From the NCBI GenBank assembly GCA_029783825.1, contig JAREIK010002459.1, positions 496,215-560,214 of the forward strand: a DNA stretch of 64,000 nucleotides, given 5' to 3'. A program made the position numbers and the translations under genes. This document shows positions 25,483 to 38,189 of the stretch, piece by piece; position 1 is the first letter of the stretch; each line of letters opens with the position of its first letter. Source of the stretch: Sapria himalayana. Lineage: Eukaryota; Streptophyta; Magnoliopsida; Malpighiales; Rafflesiaceae. The notes beneath the pieces are model-generated. The model made no database searches. It was given only the letters and a program-made list of their open reading frames with translations, and was not told the DNA's origin.

Positions 25483-25985
25483 AGTGTCAAAAGGGCTGGG
25501 CTGACCCTTCCCATTTTTTTATGGCCCCTCTGGGCTGGCTTGATGGCATTCCTGTCATGGCACGCCTGACATGGTGGTTCGGGCCAGACACTACCTGTGG
25601 AATGGAATCTTCCCAAGTTTGAATGGTTTAGACCAGGTTGGTCATGTTGGACGGGTCGATTTGACTCAGGGCGAGTCTTTTTTAAAAAAATTAAGATTTC
25701 AAGGGGCATGTCGCCACATCACCATCACCCATTGGGCATGTCGAGTCGTTGCCTATTGTGCATCACCACATCGTCCCCCCTGCCATGCCCAAGTTCTAGG
25801 CACCCATGTCATGCTTTCCATGACACATCGGCCAAAATCCCTAGTCATGGCATGACATGATTCATGCAGAGGGTCATCCCAGCATGGGCTCGGGCATGAC
25901 ATTATAGCATGCCATGTCGTGCCAGGCATGACTGAATTGCTTTAGACTTTGGGCCATGCCCTGGCCACCTGGCCCATTTGACACC
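25483..25985. mobile_element. hAT-like MITE, GC-rich, about 500 bp
   Basis: The ends are inverted: left AAGTGTCAAAAGGGCTGGG, right (complement) GGTGTCAAATGGGCCAGG. The interior is much more GC-rich than its surroundings, with many GGCATG/CATGCC motifs and no recognisable protein. 'GTGTCAAA.GGGC' ends are seen in plant non-autonomous hAT elements. An 8-bp target duplication could not be confirmed. Confidence 0.6.
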
Positions 25986-27100
25986 TATATTATATCCAAA
26001 AACTTTTGATGATGTATAAAAAATTTTTTTCGAGGTGCTTATTAAAAGAATACTTGAAATGTTTTTTATGGTTTCAAAAGAGTTTTAAAAAATATTACTA
26101 ATGATATTTTTTTATCCTAAAAATACTTAAAATTATTATTAGTCCTATAAACACTTTTGAAGAGCACTATCAATCTGACCCTGCATTGATTTGAATTCAA
26201 GTATTATTTTTGCACTACTGAAATTTATAAGAGTTAAACCTTTGAGTAAAATATTTAACATTAGTTTTTTATATTCCGTTCTTATTAAAATAATAAATAT
26301 ATCTTTCTTTTATAATCTTCTCACTTTATGTTATTTAGGATTTTTATAAATTATAAATTATATCAAATAATATGAATTTTTATGTCTAAAAATTTATTTC
26401 ATATTATATTCATAAAAAAATATTATATTTTTAAAAATGTATAACCATATATATATATATACATATGTTTATTTATGAAATACTTTTTTATAATTTTATA
26501 ATATTTTTTTATTTATAAAATAATATTATAGATTTATCCATAAATTATTAAAAATATGAAATATAATAAATTTTGTAGTGTTATATATTTATAAAATTTA
26601 ATCAAGGTTATATGAAATAATATGTTTTTTTAAAATTAAATAATATGAAAATTTAGCAACAACTTTAGAGACAGATTTTCCCTTGGTAATTCATAGCTAA
26701 ATTTAATTTTTTTTACAAACCCAAATATGAAGAGTTACTGCTGTTGTGATTTCAAAAACTCGATGCCATTTCAGAAATCCGATGTGATTTCACAAAAACA
26801 CAACATACAGTGTAGAATAGTCAAGACCTAAACCAGAACAATAGCATCCCATCCTTGGCTGCAAGAATCTATAGCTTTTTCATATCATCTCCAACATTCA
26901 CTTCTCCACTCATGCGTCTATATACCATGCACTTTATTTATACCATGAATCCATGATTAATCGCACATGTTTTTCATCCAAATGAAACCCTCTTCATAAT
27001 TTCTATAACTTCATCTCGTTGAACCATCTTCACTTTAGTAAGCATGAACACTGACTTATAGGAGCACCACAAACAAGGCCTCGTGTAAAATATTAATGAT
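25986..27100. other. AT-rich stretch, no gene seen
   Basis: Mostly A/T-rich sequence with a TA run near 26449-26465. A second copy of the subterminal motif lies at 26655-26720. From about 26740 the base composition becomes more balanced, as in the captured gene segment that follows. Confidence 0.45.
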
Positions 27101-27437
27101 GAAGAAGGTATTGTTCTTCTTTTTTTAATCAATTTTTAGGGTTTTAATGCAAAAAATTTGCAATTCCATATCATATCATGTTATTGATTATTTCAGTCTC
27201 ACACATGTTCATGTCTTTATCAGCATCCCTATCTCTTGTATCATTCTTCAATCCATTTCACTTGAATTAATCAAGTTGTAGAGCATGCCAGCATATCTTA
27301 CTGTTGCATCAATCTATAAAATATTGACATTTCTGAGCATGGACACATTATTATCGTTGGATATAGCTATATTAGGTTACTTTTATGATCAAGCTCTAGA
27401 CCTTTTTAGGTTAATCCATTTATTTTAATTCATGTAG

Positions 27438-27632
27438 GTACTAGCTCAAGCAATTTGATTTCATCCAAAGGTTCTTGAAGTTTGGATTTATGCTGCAAAT
27501 TGGAAATTTAATCATAACTTAAATGCTACAACTGCTAGGGTTTTTATGCACAATGGTTTAAAAATCTGCTCAAATTTAGATTTATGGGTTGAGTATATTT
27601 GAATGGAACTTACATACCTCAACAAGCTGATG
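27438..27632 (+). pseudogene. UTP6: Captured exon of UTP6 (U3 snoRNA-associated protein 6)
   Basis: A clean exon: acceptor ...CATGTAG at 27437 and donor GTAAGG at 27633 bracket exactly 65 codons. The peptide runs VLAQAI-stop-FHPKVLEVWIYAANWKF, NHNLNATTARVFMHNGLKIC, DLWVEYI-stop-MELTYLNKL, which matches the HAT-repeat part of plant UTP6 (…RFHPK…WIYAA.WEFDHNLN…ARALMQNGL…DLWVEYLRMELTYLNKL). UTP6 belongs to the small-subunit processome for 18S rRNA maturation. Both internal stops are TGA where arginine is expected. Splice sites are retained, so capture was at DNA level by CACTA B. I found no convincing neighbouring UTP6 exons. Confidence 0.85.
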
Positions 27633-28944
27633 GTAAGGATTCAATATCTTGGGTTAGCTTTATATTTTCATTATTATTTTTGATACTATGTTCTCCTAGA
27701 CATATTTACATCACTACGATTAGATTTAGTCTCAATGTTTTATTGAGGGTAAAACTCAGTTGAACCAGCAATATGGTAGAGTGAAATAATGTAAGATTTA
27801 TTTTGGGTATGTATTATATTCATATTCTTTGTTACTATTTGTTACTTTGATAGGTGGTGGGGGACCAATAATGGGTTACTTGTGGACTCTGAGAGGCTTA
27901 ATTAAGAACATGATATGCTGTTGCTATTTGGAAAACAATGTATTTACATTTCAATGTGTTCCAAAGATTTTTATTTATCATCAACTCATCTATTTCTTTC
28001 AATTTTTGATGATACATTACTTTCTTCAATGGGGCATTGCCAAATAAATTTTGAAAGGAGATTATCAAGGAGCTAATATGCTTCTTAAATCAATGAGTTT
28101 TTGGCTCATAATTCCATTTCTAAAAAATTGTTGGCAATGGATGCTAGATGTTAGAGAGAACCATTCATGATGATTTTTTTCACTAACAGACTAACTTATG
28201 AAAAAATGATTCATTTGTGGCTCCATAGTAATATTGAGGGACCCATGGTTCTGACTATGCTCAAAACCTCAATATTCAAATTAAGAATATAAATGGTTTA
28301 TATGTGTATTACATGGGTGTGTTTCATATGGAACTTCATAAAGAAAATCTGAAAATAAAAGAAACATAGCATGAATGCACAAAAGGTGCTGACATATATC
28401 TGAAAAACACAATAAATTATAGAAATTTTGGTTTGTGGGGACATGCTACAGATTTTTTGGGACCTTTGTAGAAATTTTAAGTTTAAAAAGGATGTGGGAT
28501 ATTCTTCTATGTTTCTCTTGGAAATTCTGAAATCACCCATTGCTTCAAGATATCTGTTGGGATTTAAATGATCTAATTTTATATGTAACTTTTGAAACAC
28601 ATATGCAAACAATAATCATTATGAGATTTTATTGATCTAATATTTAAGAAACTAACAATATTTCTCAATTATTATATAATTTATCATTTTTTTATAATTA
28701 TTTAATATTTTATATGAGTACTTTTAAGTATGTAAGTTATCATAATCATTTTCATATTTTTATATAGAGGATTACAAAACATATTTGTAGTGAGAATTAT
28801 GTGTGTATATTGTAAGCTATATATTTTTTGTCTATTTATTCTTTATGACTTAAATGTATGATTATATAAATTCTAATATATTGGATTTTATAAGAATTTT
28901 AAAGTTAAAAGTACCTAAGCGAGAATAATACATAGATGTGTGAT
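27633..28944. other. Unassigned sequence right of the UTP6 exon
   Basis: A 72-codon frame at 27829-28047 (GGGGPIMGYLWTLRG...) and a minus-strand 104-codon frame at 28298-28612 are open but match nothing I recognise. Base composition at 27640-28560 is closer to genic DNA than the A/T-rich flanks, so more captured sequence may be present. From 28620 it is plain AT-rich. Confidence 0.4.
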
Positions 28945-29040
28945 CTCTACTAAAATTAATTGAATTATTGACCAATTATTTGGTCAATAATTAGCTGTTT
29001 TTTGGTCGGTAAACCTATTATTGATGATTTACCGACCTAG
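28945..29040. repeat. Left terminus and subterminal repeats of CACTA C
   Basis: CTCTACTAAAATTAATTG is followed by inverted and direct copies of TATTTGGTCAATAATTA, TTTGGTCGGTAAACC and GATTTACCGACC. Confidence 0.8.
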
Positions 29041-29049
29041 TTTCATAAT

Positions 29050-30861
29050 CATTATGCTGAGACATATTTGGTCTGCATGGTGAGATGTCGGGTACTGGGG
29101 TTGAGCTAACTACTGCTGCTAGTCCTGATGCAGTTGCTGTAGGTGCTACTGTAGGTGATAAAGTAGATATTGTAGCTAGAGCATAATGCTGAATAAGCCG
29201 AGGTAGATCATCAGGGTTGAATTGTAGTTCTCCATCCTAAAACTTCTTTGTAAGCCAGTCAAAATGCAAACACAATTCATCCCTATCATCCTCATAGTCA
29301 ATCATGCGATTCTCGGTATCGGCCTACTAATACTGTATATCATTTCACATCACATTTTGAAATTTCTCCATCATCAAGAACAAATTTGAATCTGGTCCTG
29401 AAAATGCCGCTTCATTATCTGGTCACCAATGTGAGTATAATGATGATGTCGATGAACCGATGCCATAGACGAACATCTTCTCCTTGCCATCAACAGCCAC
29501 ATACCAAATCTGATTCGTATCAACTGGTAGAGATGATGAATGAGAACTACCTGTCGCACCTTCACATAAACCTAAAGTAGACTAGAATATACTTGAGTCA
29601 TAGCAGCAAACATTTCCTCATATCTCGCCTAATAAACATGTATGATATGTATTTAAATTTATATTCAAAAAAAAGAGAAAAGATATTTTTTTAATGAACC
29701 TTACATTTACTGTACGAGATCTTTGATCAACAAAAGTCTGATCATCATGAGCCTTCGTGTGCGTGTATTTGAATAAGTGAGGAGCACTGGGCTTCTTAAC
29801 CTCCTTGCATGTCTTTAATTACACACAATACATACGTTAATTCTATTGAAAAAAAAATTTTTATGACAAATGAAAATTAGGCATAATTGAACATAATTCA
29901 TAATGTAATCAACATAAAAAGTATAAATTAGAAATAATATCAATGCTCATTCATGCTCATGCATAGAGCGAGATCCACAAGTGTGTGTTGACATGCCACT
30001 ACCCTCCCCAGCCTGCTATGAGCGAAGATTGCTGCTATGTTTATCAAACCTCTTCCTATAATCAAGATCTTCCAATCTTCTCCGCCACTCCTTGAAAACA
30101 AGATCTGGGACACTCAAATCTTGTTCTTTCTTCTTCAACCATTTATTTTGACCTCGTACATGGTGTCTTTATATCGATTGGCAGCATGTTTGTAGAACAC
30201 ACTTATGATCGCCTCCTTTGGATGTGTCCACCTATAAACTTTTTGCAATTATAATTAAAAGATTTTTAAACACTGAACAAAAGAATAAATAAAATATGTA
30301 AAAAATGTTAGGTAGTAATATGAACCTTAAATTCTCTCCAAATTATTAATTGGTCTCTATGTGTCAATGACTTCCAATTATGTCCATAAGGTTTAAAGGA
30401 CTTCCTACAAATTATCCTCAAAACTCTAGAAATGGAAATAGATACTCTAACTTTATCCTGTAACCTAAAATTTAATAGCAAGTTAGAAATAAATTAAGAA
30501 ATTAATAAATCATTAGTTAAGTTTTATATCTTATGGATTATCAATTGTTGGATCAAACTAAGCAATAGGGAGAGTCTCGTCTGTAGGGTACTCTGAGGAA
30601 GACTTTCCAACATCTTCATCATCTCCCTCATTTCCCTCCCACGTCTCTTGATCATTCATCAAAATCTCAGGACCATTATGTGGATTATTATGCTGATGCT
30701 ACTGCTACGGTAAATTCACAACCTTCTCTATCTACTGTGGTGTCTCATCCACCCATGACCTTCTACCAGGTTCGGGCATACTTGATGCCTTGCTACATAT
30801 ACCAGAACTAGTATGACCTTACAACGTGCTGCCTCTACCTTGTCCATGTGTCATATTTATT
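29050..30861 (-). pseudogene. Decayed TnpA-like gene (Transposase_24 family) of C
   Basis: Minus-strand exons can be followed in order. About 30861-30535: MTHGQGRGSTL..., an acidic, Gln/Asn-rich N-terminus (NDQETWEGNEGDDEDVGKSS). About 30468-30320: LQDKVRVSISISRVLRI, WKSLTHRDQLIIW. About 30235-29990: HPKEAIISVFYKHAANRYKD, then after frameshifts WRRRLEDLDYRKRFDKHSSN. About 29824-29700: VKKPSAPHLFKYTHTKAHDD and QTFVDQRS, the hallmark 'ELF..THt...g.fvD..s' block. About 29650-29100: Glu-rich YEEMFAAMTQ and the C-terminal part. In En/Spm-type elements this protein binds subterminal repeats. Several stops and shifts are present. It lies downstream of TNP2 on the same strand, as usual. Confidence 0.8.
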
Positions 30862-30957
30862 AAAAATAATAAACAACACATTATTGATTTGTAAGCTTCA
30901 AGTAAAATGCATAAGGCAATTAACATAAACAAAAATGATTAATGATTAAAATAACAT

Positions 30958-33900
30958 AAAACTCACTTTATACTCATTCTCATTAGAATCATCCAAATCG
31001 AGTTCATCTCCCTCTTCAAATGTAGTAACATCATTTTCAAACTTCTCTTCATCACTCATTTATTCCTCATTATCAATTAAATATTCATCAACGTCTAAAT
31101 TCCCACTTATATCCATCTCAGAAGATGTGACTAAAAGGACGTCTTCATCCCCCACCATAGCTTTGATTATAACATCATTGTAATCATTTTGAAAAGCTAG
31201 TTCTATGATATTAGTTCTTGGTGATGCGGGGATGTCAATTTGAACACTTGCTTTTATCTTGCACATAGCTTTCCAATCCTTTCTAGGATGGGTCCAATCA
31301 GGATATTGACAATAATAAACATGTGATGCTTGTACTACTAATACAAAAGGTTCATTTATATTGAATTATTATTTATTGTGCACATCAACAAGTTAATATC
31401 GAGGATGGACAACACTACTATCATGTGGTGTTGGATCGAATCATTCACATTTAAATATTACAGTTAATTTAACTAGGAGGTCTTCAATTTCTAACTCGAT
31501 CACTTTGATCTGAGTCCCGTAATAGTCATATTCAATTTCATTGTATATGGATCCTTTAAATGCATACCCCCATATTGTCTGTTTCCTGATAACTACTATA
31601 CACTTACTATTCACACAGTAACCATTATAAGTTATAACCTCTCTTAGAGGACCTCATGTTATACTTCGAAGATAATGATTGGAAATTTTATTTTCATGAT
31701 TATGAACCTGCAATCAAAAATCAGTGGATTGTTGAGATTACATTTATAAATTTTTATTAGAACAAAATAATTATTTTGTGATTTTCATTTTAAGTAAACA
31801 TATGTATTTTTCAAACAATGATGGAAATGTTTGCTTTGTCATGGCATTGATAGCTTCTTCATTCATGTTTGAATACTATTTATGTTTATCTGTAACAAAT
31901 TGACAAAAAAAATTTAGAAATAATGGATACTTTGATAGGTAATAATAAATTAAAATGGTAAATAGATCTCATTTGACTTTTAGGTAATTACTTTATGAAT
32001 TATTGAACCTCTGGACAATTCATTAGGACATATAGAAGTGCTGTAGTATATTTATTGTATGCTAGATATCATTTTACTTAAGCACCAATTACTTTACCCA
32101 AGGCTTGAAAATTTCAAACATATCATTATCCATAATGTCAATAAGATAAACCTCATTCTGCTTTTCCTTAAGTGGAAGAGTTGAATCTCCTTCATTGAAA
32201 TATAATGATGCTAATTTGCCAGCCTCATCCATAATTTAATCTATTGATATAGAATCATCAACCTGAGCCATATTCATTTTATATGTTTTATTTTCCTCAA
32301 GTATCTATAAAAAGATTATTGAATATTACAAGTCATTTGTGCACACGTGTGTGTGTAGGAAAAGAATTGGTTGAGTGAATTTATATTACCTTTTTGGAAG
32401 ATACATCTAATGATAATGGATAGGACTAGTAATCCTAGCTTCATAAGCCAAGTGCACTAGAAGATATTCCATTGAGTACAAAATACTTAGAGGAAAGATT
32501 TTCTCAAGAATTCATAAGATAATAAAAATTTATTCATCCAGATTCTTGATTTCTTCATCAATCAAAGAAGAAGAAGTTAATTGCTTGAAGAATAAATAAA
32601 TCTCAGTTATTGGCTCCCATATTCTATTAGGCAGAAATTCTCGAAGAGCAATTGGTAACAACCTTTGCATGAATACATGACAATCATGACTCTTCATGCC
32701 AAACATCTTAAGTTTGTTCACATCTACCCACTCCAACACATTATTCTTCTATGATTTATTTACAACAAATGGCACATCAGGGTACTTACTAGTGACAAGA
32801 TTTTTTACAAATTGAGCATGATGACAATATTTATTCAACTCATCTCTTGACTTGTACGTGTCCTTATTTTTCCCTGGAATGTTAAATACTGTATTGAAAA
32901 TATTGTCAATCAAATTCTTCTCGATATGCATAACATCAAGATTGTGCCTAAGCAAGTATTCACACACGTAGGGAAAATCCTAGAAAATACTTCTCTTATT
33001 CCACCCATAAATCATAGATATAGCCGCATTCACAACCTCAGCATCAATATCTATCACTTTCCTCAACCCTATGTTATTCAAATCCTATAGAATTTCATCC
33101 ACAGATCTAACCCTCTTGAATTGTTTAGTAACCTTTCTATTCTTAATGAAGTTTTTGGTGTTATGTCGAAACAGATGATTAATGGGCAAAAACTTCTGAT
33201 GGTTGTATAGCCACGACTATTTTCCACTCTTAATTAATATAAAAGCATCAGAATATTCCATAGAATGCGGACATGCAAATATACCAGTTGTACCCCACTC
33301 AGATATCATAGAATATGCTAAAAAGTCATTTATGGTCCATATGAGGGCAGCGGGATCTGAAAATTTTTTCATTTGGAAATATCATAAGTTTGAACCCCAA
33401 CACCCTAAAGATTTTTCAACTCCGCAATCAATGGCTGCAAGAAAACATCTATCTTCCCCTTTGGATTCGTTGGCCCCGACACTAACATATTAAAAAACAT
33501 AAATTCTTCCTTCAAACATAAGTCTGGAGGCAAGTTGTACAGCATATCCACCACAAACCACAATGAATATTACAGTCTAGATTGACCAAACAGCTGAAAA
33601 TCTTCAGCCAAACCTAGCCTACCATTTCAAATAACAGAAGAAAAATCAGGAAAATACCCATCAAAATGATTCCAAGTAGGAGCATCAGAAGGGTGACACA
33701 TCTTACCATCCTCCATATGATGCTCTGGATGCCACCTCATTTCATTAGATGTTGTGATTGATGCATACAATCTCTGCAACCTAGGTGTTATTGGAAAATC
33801 ATGCATCTTCATATATGGCAACTTCAACTTCCGTATATACAATCTATTTTCAGAACTCCTAACCTTTTGCTTGTACCGAGCATGACCACATATGTTATAA

Positions 33901-34661
33901 CTCTTAAGGTCACTGTCATCCCCCTCATTTATCATACAGTTGTTCACACAATAATGAATGACCTGTACAGGTAATCCCAAGCCTCTAACTAACTTCTTCG
34001 TACTGTAGAAATCCAATGGCATCAGATTTTCTCTTAGAAACAATTCTTGAATAAAATTAGACAAATCATCAAACTATGCCTGCGGACACCTGTGTCTGCA
34101 CTTTATTTCTAACATCCTTATAACCACAGATAGTTGAGTATGCTTAGAATTTCTCTCATAACAGGTTTGTCTCCAGCTCGAATCATGGCATACAAATTCT
34201 TTGCCTTGGCATTGGGTTCCTCATTCAAGTTGAATTCAGGACCCACAGCATCACAAACCATTCTATAGGATAGTGTGATTCATATTATCCGAGGCCATCT
34301 GATTAGATTCATTTAGTAACACCCGTACTGAACTTGAACACCTTTGTTGGACTTGCTTCTTACCATAGTATATCCAAACATAGTAATCCACAAAAAAACC
34401 ATTTCCATACAAATGCATCTTCACAGTCTCAACATTCTAAAAGAAAACTCAACAAAGTCATACACCTTTGTTGGACACCTTTGTTGGACTTATCTGATAT
34501 TTAACTAAAGTGCAAGGACACCTTATATATGTACCACCATTCATACACTCAGGATGTCTAAAAGCAAACTCAACAAATTCATCAACTTTATCCCCCCATT
34601 CATTAGAGAAAATTTTATTGATTATTTGACCATTGTGCATCCATTCCGGATCGTCTTCCAT
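30958..34661 (-). pseudogene. Decayed TNP2 transposase gene of CACTA C
   Basis: Minus strand, start MEDDPEWMHNG at 34661. Order of family blocks: transposase-associated domain (EFVEFAFRHPECMNGGTYIR, CPCTLVKY, 34620-34490); MVCDAVGPEFNLNEEPNAKA and the 'KHTQLSVV.R.L..K' block (34270-34110); STKKLVRGLGLPVQVIHYC and NICGHARYKQ (34030-33880); a badly broken catalytic middle (33600-33000); LLRHNLDVMHIEKNLIDNIF (32950-32890); DUF4218 (MKSHDCHVFMQRLLPIALRE, 32700-32630); and a DUF4216-type part (PDWTHPRKDWKAMCKIKAS) ending in an acidic tail (31320-30960). TNP2 is the CACTA cut-and-paste transposase. Numerous stops and shifts, mainly at 33600-33000 and 34450-34270. The last visible exon appears to end at a GTGAGT donor near 30958. 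Confidence 0.88.
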
Positions 34662-34778
34662 AACTAGACACAAAAAAATCAATTTATAAAACAAACACAA
34701 TTGTCTAATTAATTTTATGTTCATTGAAAATTTATTTTGGTTCCGATAAAGTTTTTTTTACGCGTGATATGCAACCTA

Positions 34779-35379
34779 CTATACATCCACCTCCACCCGT
34801 CCAATAGTTATTTTCACTTCAATAGGTTTTGTCTTAATCCATAATGGAGCATTAACACTAAATAGATGGAATTTGGCAAAAGCATAAAAAAATGGCTCAA
34901 ACACATTAACCAGGGCTGCAAACATCTTCTTTGTTTGTTCAATATTATTGTGTACCTGGAAACACAAGGCACAATAAATTTGCTTTTAAATTTTATAAGA
35001 TGAAAGTTCAATACATACATACATAAATACATATATGACCTTTTTCTCTTCTAAAAGATGCAAATTATAAAAAAAATAAAATCTTTTTTTATAACTTATT
35101 AATATTAACACATTATGCCTAATCTGAATACAAAACAAAGTTTTTCAATCAATTACAAATTATTTTTCCATCAGTTGCATCTTAACACATAATGAGAAAT
35201 AGCATAGAAAATTATGAAATTTGCTTGTAAAACATTTAATTACATCATAAAAGACTACTAGACCATATACTTGTCTTGTATTGAGATGTTGGGCTTTCTC
35301 TCGAGGCTTTAACACAATGTATGGGTTGGTATCATCAAAAGGTGGAAAAGGTTTCAGAATCAACAATACCTTATTACAC
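34779..35379 (-). pseudogene. Captured enhancer-of-polycomb-like gene fragment, 3 exons
   Basis: Three minus-strand pieces match consecutive exons of plant enhancer-of-polycomb-like (EPL) proteins. (1) 35379-35271, after a TTAG acceptor: LLILKPFPPFDDTNPYIVLK then PREKAQHLNTRQ, ending at a GTATATGG donor (family: NPYIVFRPREKAHRLHTRR). (2) About 35183-35132: KMQLMEK-stop-FVID-stop-KTL, a ruined copy of RMQRRENNVQSFEKLR. (3) From 34955, after a TTTCCAG acceptor: VHNNIEQTKKMFAALVN (family: VRRNLEQAKTMLEALIK); the frame stays open to 34779 but no longer matches. EPL proteins belong to NuA4-type histone acetyltransferase complexes. Introns are kept, so this is a DNA-level capture, sitting between the satellite and the TNP2 5' end. 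Confidence 0.75.
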
Positions 35380-35559
35380 CTAACACATAGGAAAAATAAA
35401 TGTCAATAAGATGAAAATGATTCAAAACAAAAATAAATAGCAAGCAGGCAATAGAATATGTAAAAGCAACTCCTGTGATTCATCAACCACTTAAACAGTT
35501 ATTTATAAGTAATGTCAAACATAGAGGCGTAAAATGGCCGTGTTGTGCCAGAATGGTCC
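35380..35559. other. Spacer upstream of the EPL-like fragment
   Basis: No assigned feature. A minus-strand peptide (DHSGTTRPFYASMFDIT) near 35565-35510 looks exon-like but I do not recognise it. Confidence 0.35.
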
Positions 35560-37640
35560 ATTATACTGTGACATATATGTATAGTTATATGTTATTATAC
35601 ATATAGTATATATAGTTATAAATCATTATATATAGTCAAACATATAGTTATGCACACACACACACACACACACAAGTAATTATAAGTAATTATACATAAA
35701 TGTATACAAAGTTATAAACAAATATATAGATTTACATATATGTATACATATATGTATACATATATGTTTAAATAGTTACAAATATAGTTATATTTAATTA
35801 TATAGACTTTTATATAGTTATAAAAATATTTATATATAGTTATACACATATAGTTAAACATAATGTTGTATGTTGTTATACAAGTAATTATAAATATAGT
35901 TACATGTGATTATACATATAGCTACACATATAGTTAAACATATATCTATGCATGTAGGTTTATATATTTGTTCATTTAATTTTATATATTTATACATATA
36001 GTTATGTAAAGGTTTATATATAGTAGATTATTTTTTTATATATTAATATATACAAATATATATTAATATAAGTTGTAAAGTATATATTTAAATATTATTA
36101 TTTATAAAGCTTTTATAGGTATACATATAGTAAGATACAATTATTTATAGTTATATATTATTAATCATATAATATATATAGCTATAAATAGTTATATATA
36201 ATTAAAAAAATAGTTATATATAGATATATTAATATACGTAGTGATAAATAGTTATACATAAATGTATACAAAATTATAAAAAAAATATGTAGATTTACAT
36301 TTATGTATACATAGTTATAAATATAGTTATATTTAATTATATAGAGTTTTATATAGTTATACAAATATAAATAAATAGTTATACACATTTATTTAAACAT
36401 GATGTTGTATGTTGTTATACAATAATTATAAATATAGTTACATGTGGTTATACATATTGTTACACATTTAGTTATACTTATATTTATACATATAGGTATA
36501 AATATATTTTCATTTAATTTTATATATACATACATATAGTTATGTATAGGTATAGTTATAGTAAATTACTTTTTTATATGCTAATATATACAAATATATA
36601 TTAAATATAAGCTATACATTTAATATTTAAATATAATTATGCATCAAACTTTTATATTTATACATATAGTAAGATACAATTGTTTATAGTTATATATTAT
36701 TATACATATAATATATATAATATTATAAATAGTTATATATAATTTAACATATAGTTATATATAGATATATTCATACAAGTAGGTATACATAGTTACACAT
36801 AAATATATACAATGTTATAAACAAATATTTTGAAATATTATATGAATACATATATGTATATATAGTTACAAATATTATTATATTTAATTCTATCGAGTGT
36901 TACATAGTTATACAAATATTTATATATAGTTATACACATAATTATAAATATATATGTAATTAACGATATAATTATATATAACATTTATATAGTTATACAT
37001 TTAGTAAAATACAATTATATATAGTTATATATTAGTATACATATAATATATTTTGTTAGAAATATAGTTATATAAAATTATAGATATAGTTATACTTTAT
37101 TATATAATTAAAAATTAGTTATGCATAGCTATAAATATAATAATAAAAATAGTTTACTTAATTATAAATATAATTATAAATACTTTTATATATAATGTCA
37201 TATGATTATATAATTAAACACGTGTTTATATATAATATTTGTGATTAAAATATTTTTATAAATGTTACTTAAATATAATTATATATATGTGTAACACTTA
37301 TTATAAATAATATATAGTATTTGTATCACATTTATATAAACATTATAAATATTCTATATTTATATAAAAATTAATATGTACTTTAAAAATTTAGAAAATT
37401 GTATAATCATTTAATGTTCCATAATTGTTATATAAAAAATTTATATATGGATAGTTTTATCTAAATGTTCTATAGATATTTACAAACATTAATACATATG
37501 TATAAATATTTATATTTAAAATTATATGATAATATTAGCATATAAGTGTTTATATATAATGTAATACATTTATATAAATTAAAGTATAGATATTTATATA
37601 TAATGTCATACGATTATATAATTTTATTAAACTTTATATA
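35560..37640. repeat. AT-rich satellite, higher-order period about 540 bp (C)
   Basis: Built from short TAGTTATA/CATATAGTTA motifs but with a longer period. The landmark GTTGTATGTTGTTATAC occurs at about 35865 and again at about 36403, each followed in order by TATAGTTACATGTG, a 'TTTATACATATAG' block and a 'GTATAG..ATAGTAAATTA' block. The array then decays towards 37640. The same unit occurs three times at 56990-59030. Confidence 0.85.
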
Positions 37641-38189
37641 TATTGTTACATGTTTATAATTTATTCAGAGATAACAAAAATATAACCCATTAACATTAAG
37701 TTTAATTTTTCTTAAGTTACAGGAGCAGAAAATATCATGCATTATATATTTTCTTCAGCTATAAAAGGATAGAACAAAATGCAAACATATTGTTTTTGAA
37801 ATCAATAAAATTCTAAAAATTTAAACAAAAGAAGAATAAAGATTACACTAACAATTTATAGTTTCATTAATGGAGTAGAGTCAAAATCATATAGGTTAAA
37901 TAAAAATAGAAGCAAAATGAAAGAAAATTGGGCGATAAATAAAAAAAACTAATATTCGATTATTCTGAAAAAATGAAAATTCGATAGTGCTAATAAAATT
38001 CAGAGATATGGAGATATGTATATAGCATTCTGAAGGAGAAGAACAATGAAAATCTTACATTGATTTAGAAGAAATGATAGAATTTCTCAGTTTCTCCCTT
38101 ATAGTCGCATATCACTCCTGCTTCAAAAAAATGAAAGAGGGGAAGTTTGCTAATTATTGATGACTTAGCAAATTTTTTTTAATGAACAA
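37641..38189. other. Non-coding spacer in CACTA C
   Basis: No gene recognised between the satellite and the right subterminal repeats. It contains A-rich tracts. Since C is read from its right end, this is where a TNP2 promoter could lie, but nothing specific is visible. Confidence 0.35.

Noticed and set aside
33203..33493. 96-codon plus-strand frame
   Set aside because: Antisense shadow of the decayed TNP2 middle region of element C, which is read on the minus strand.
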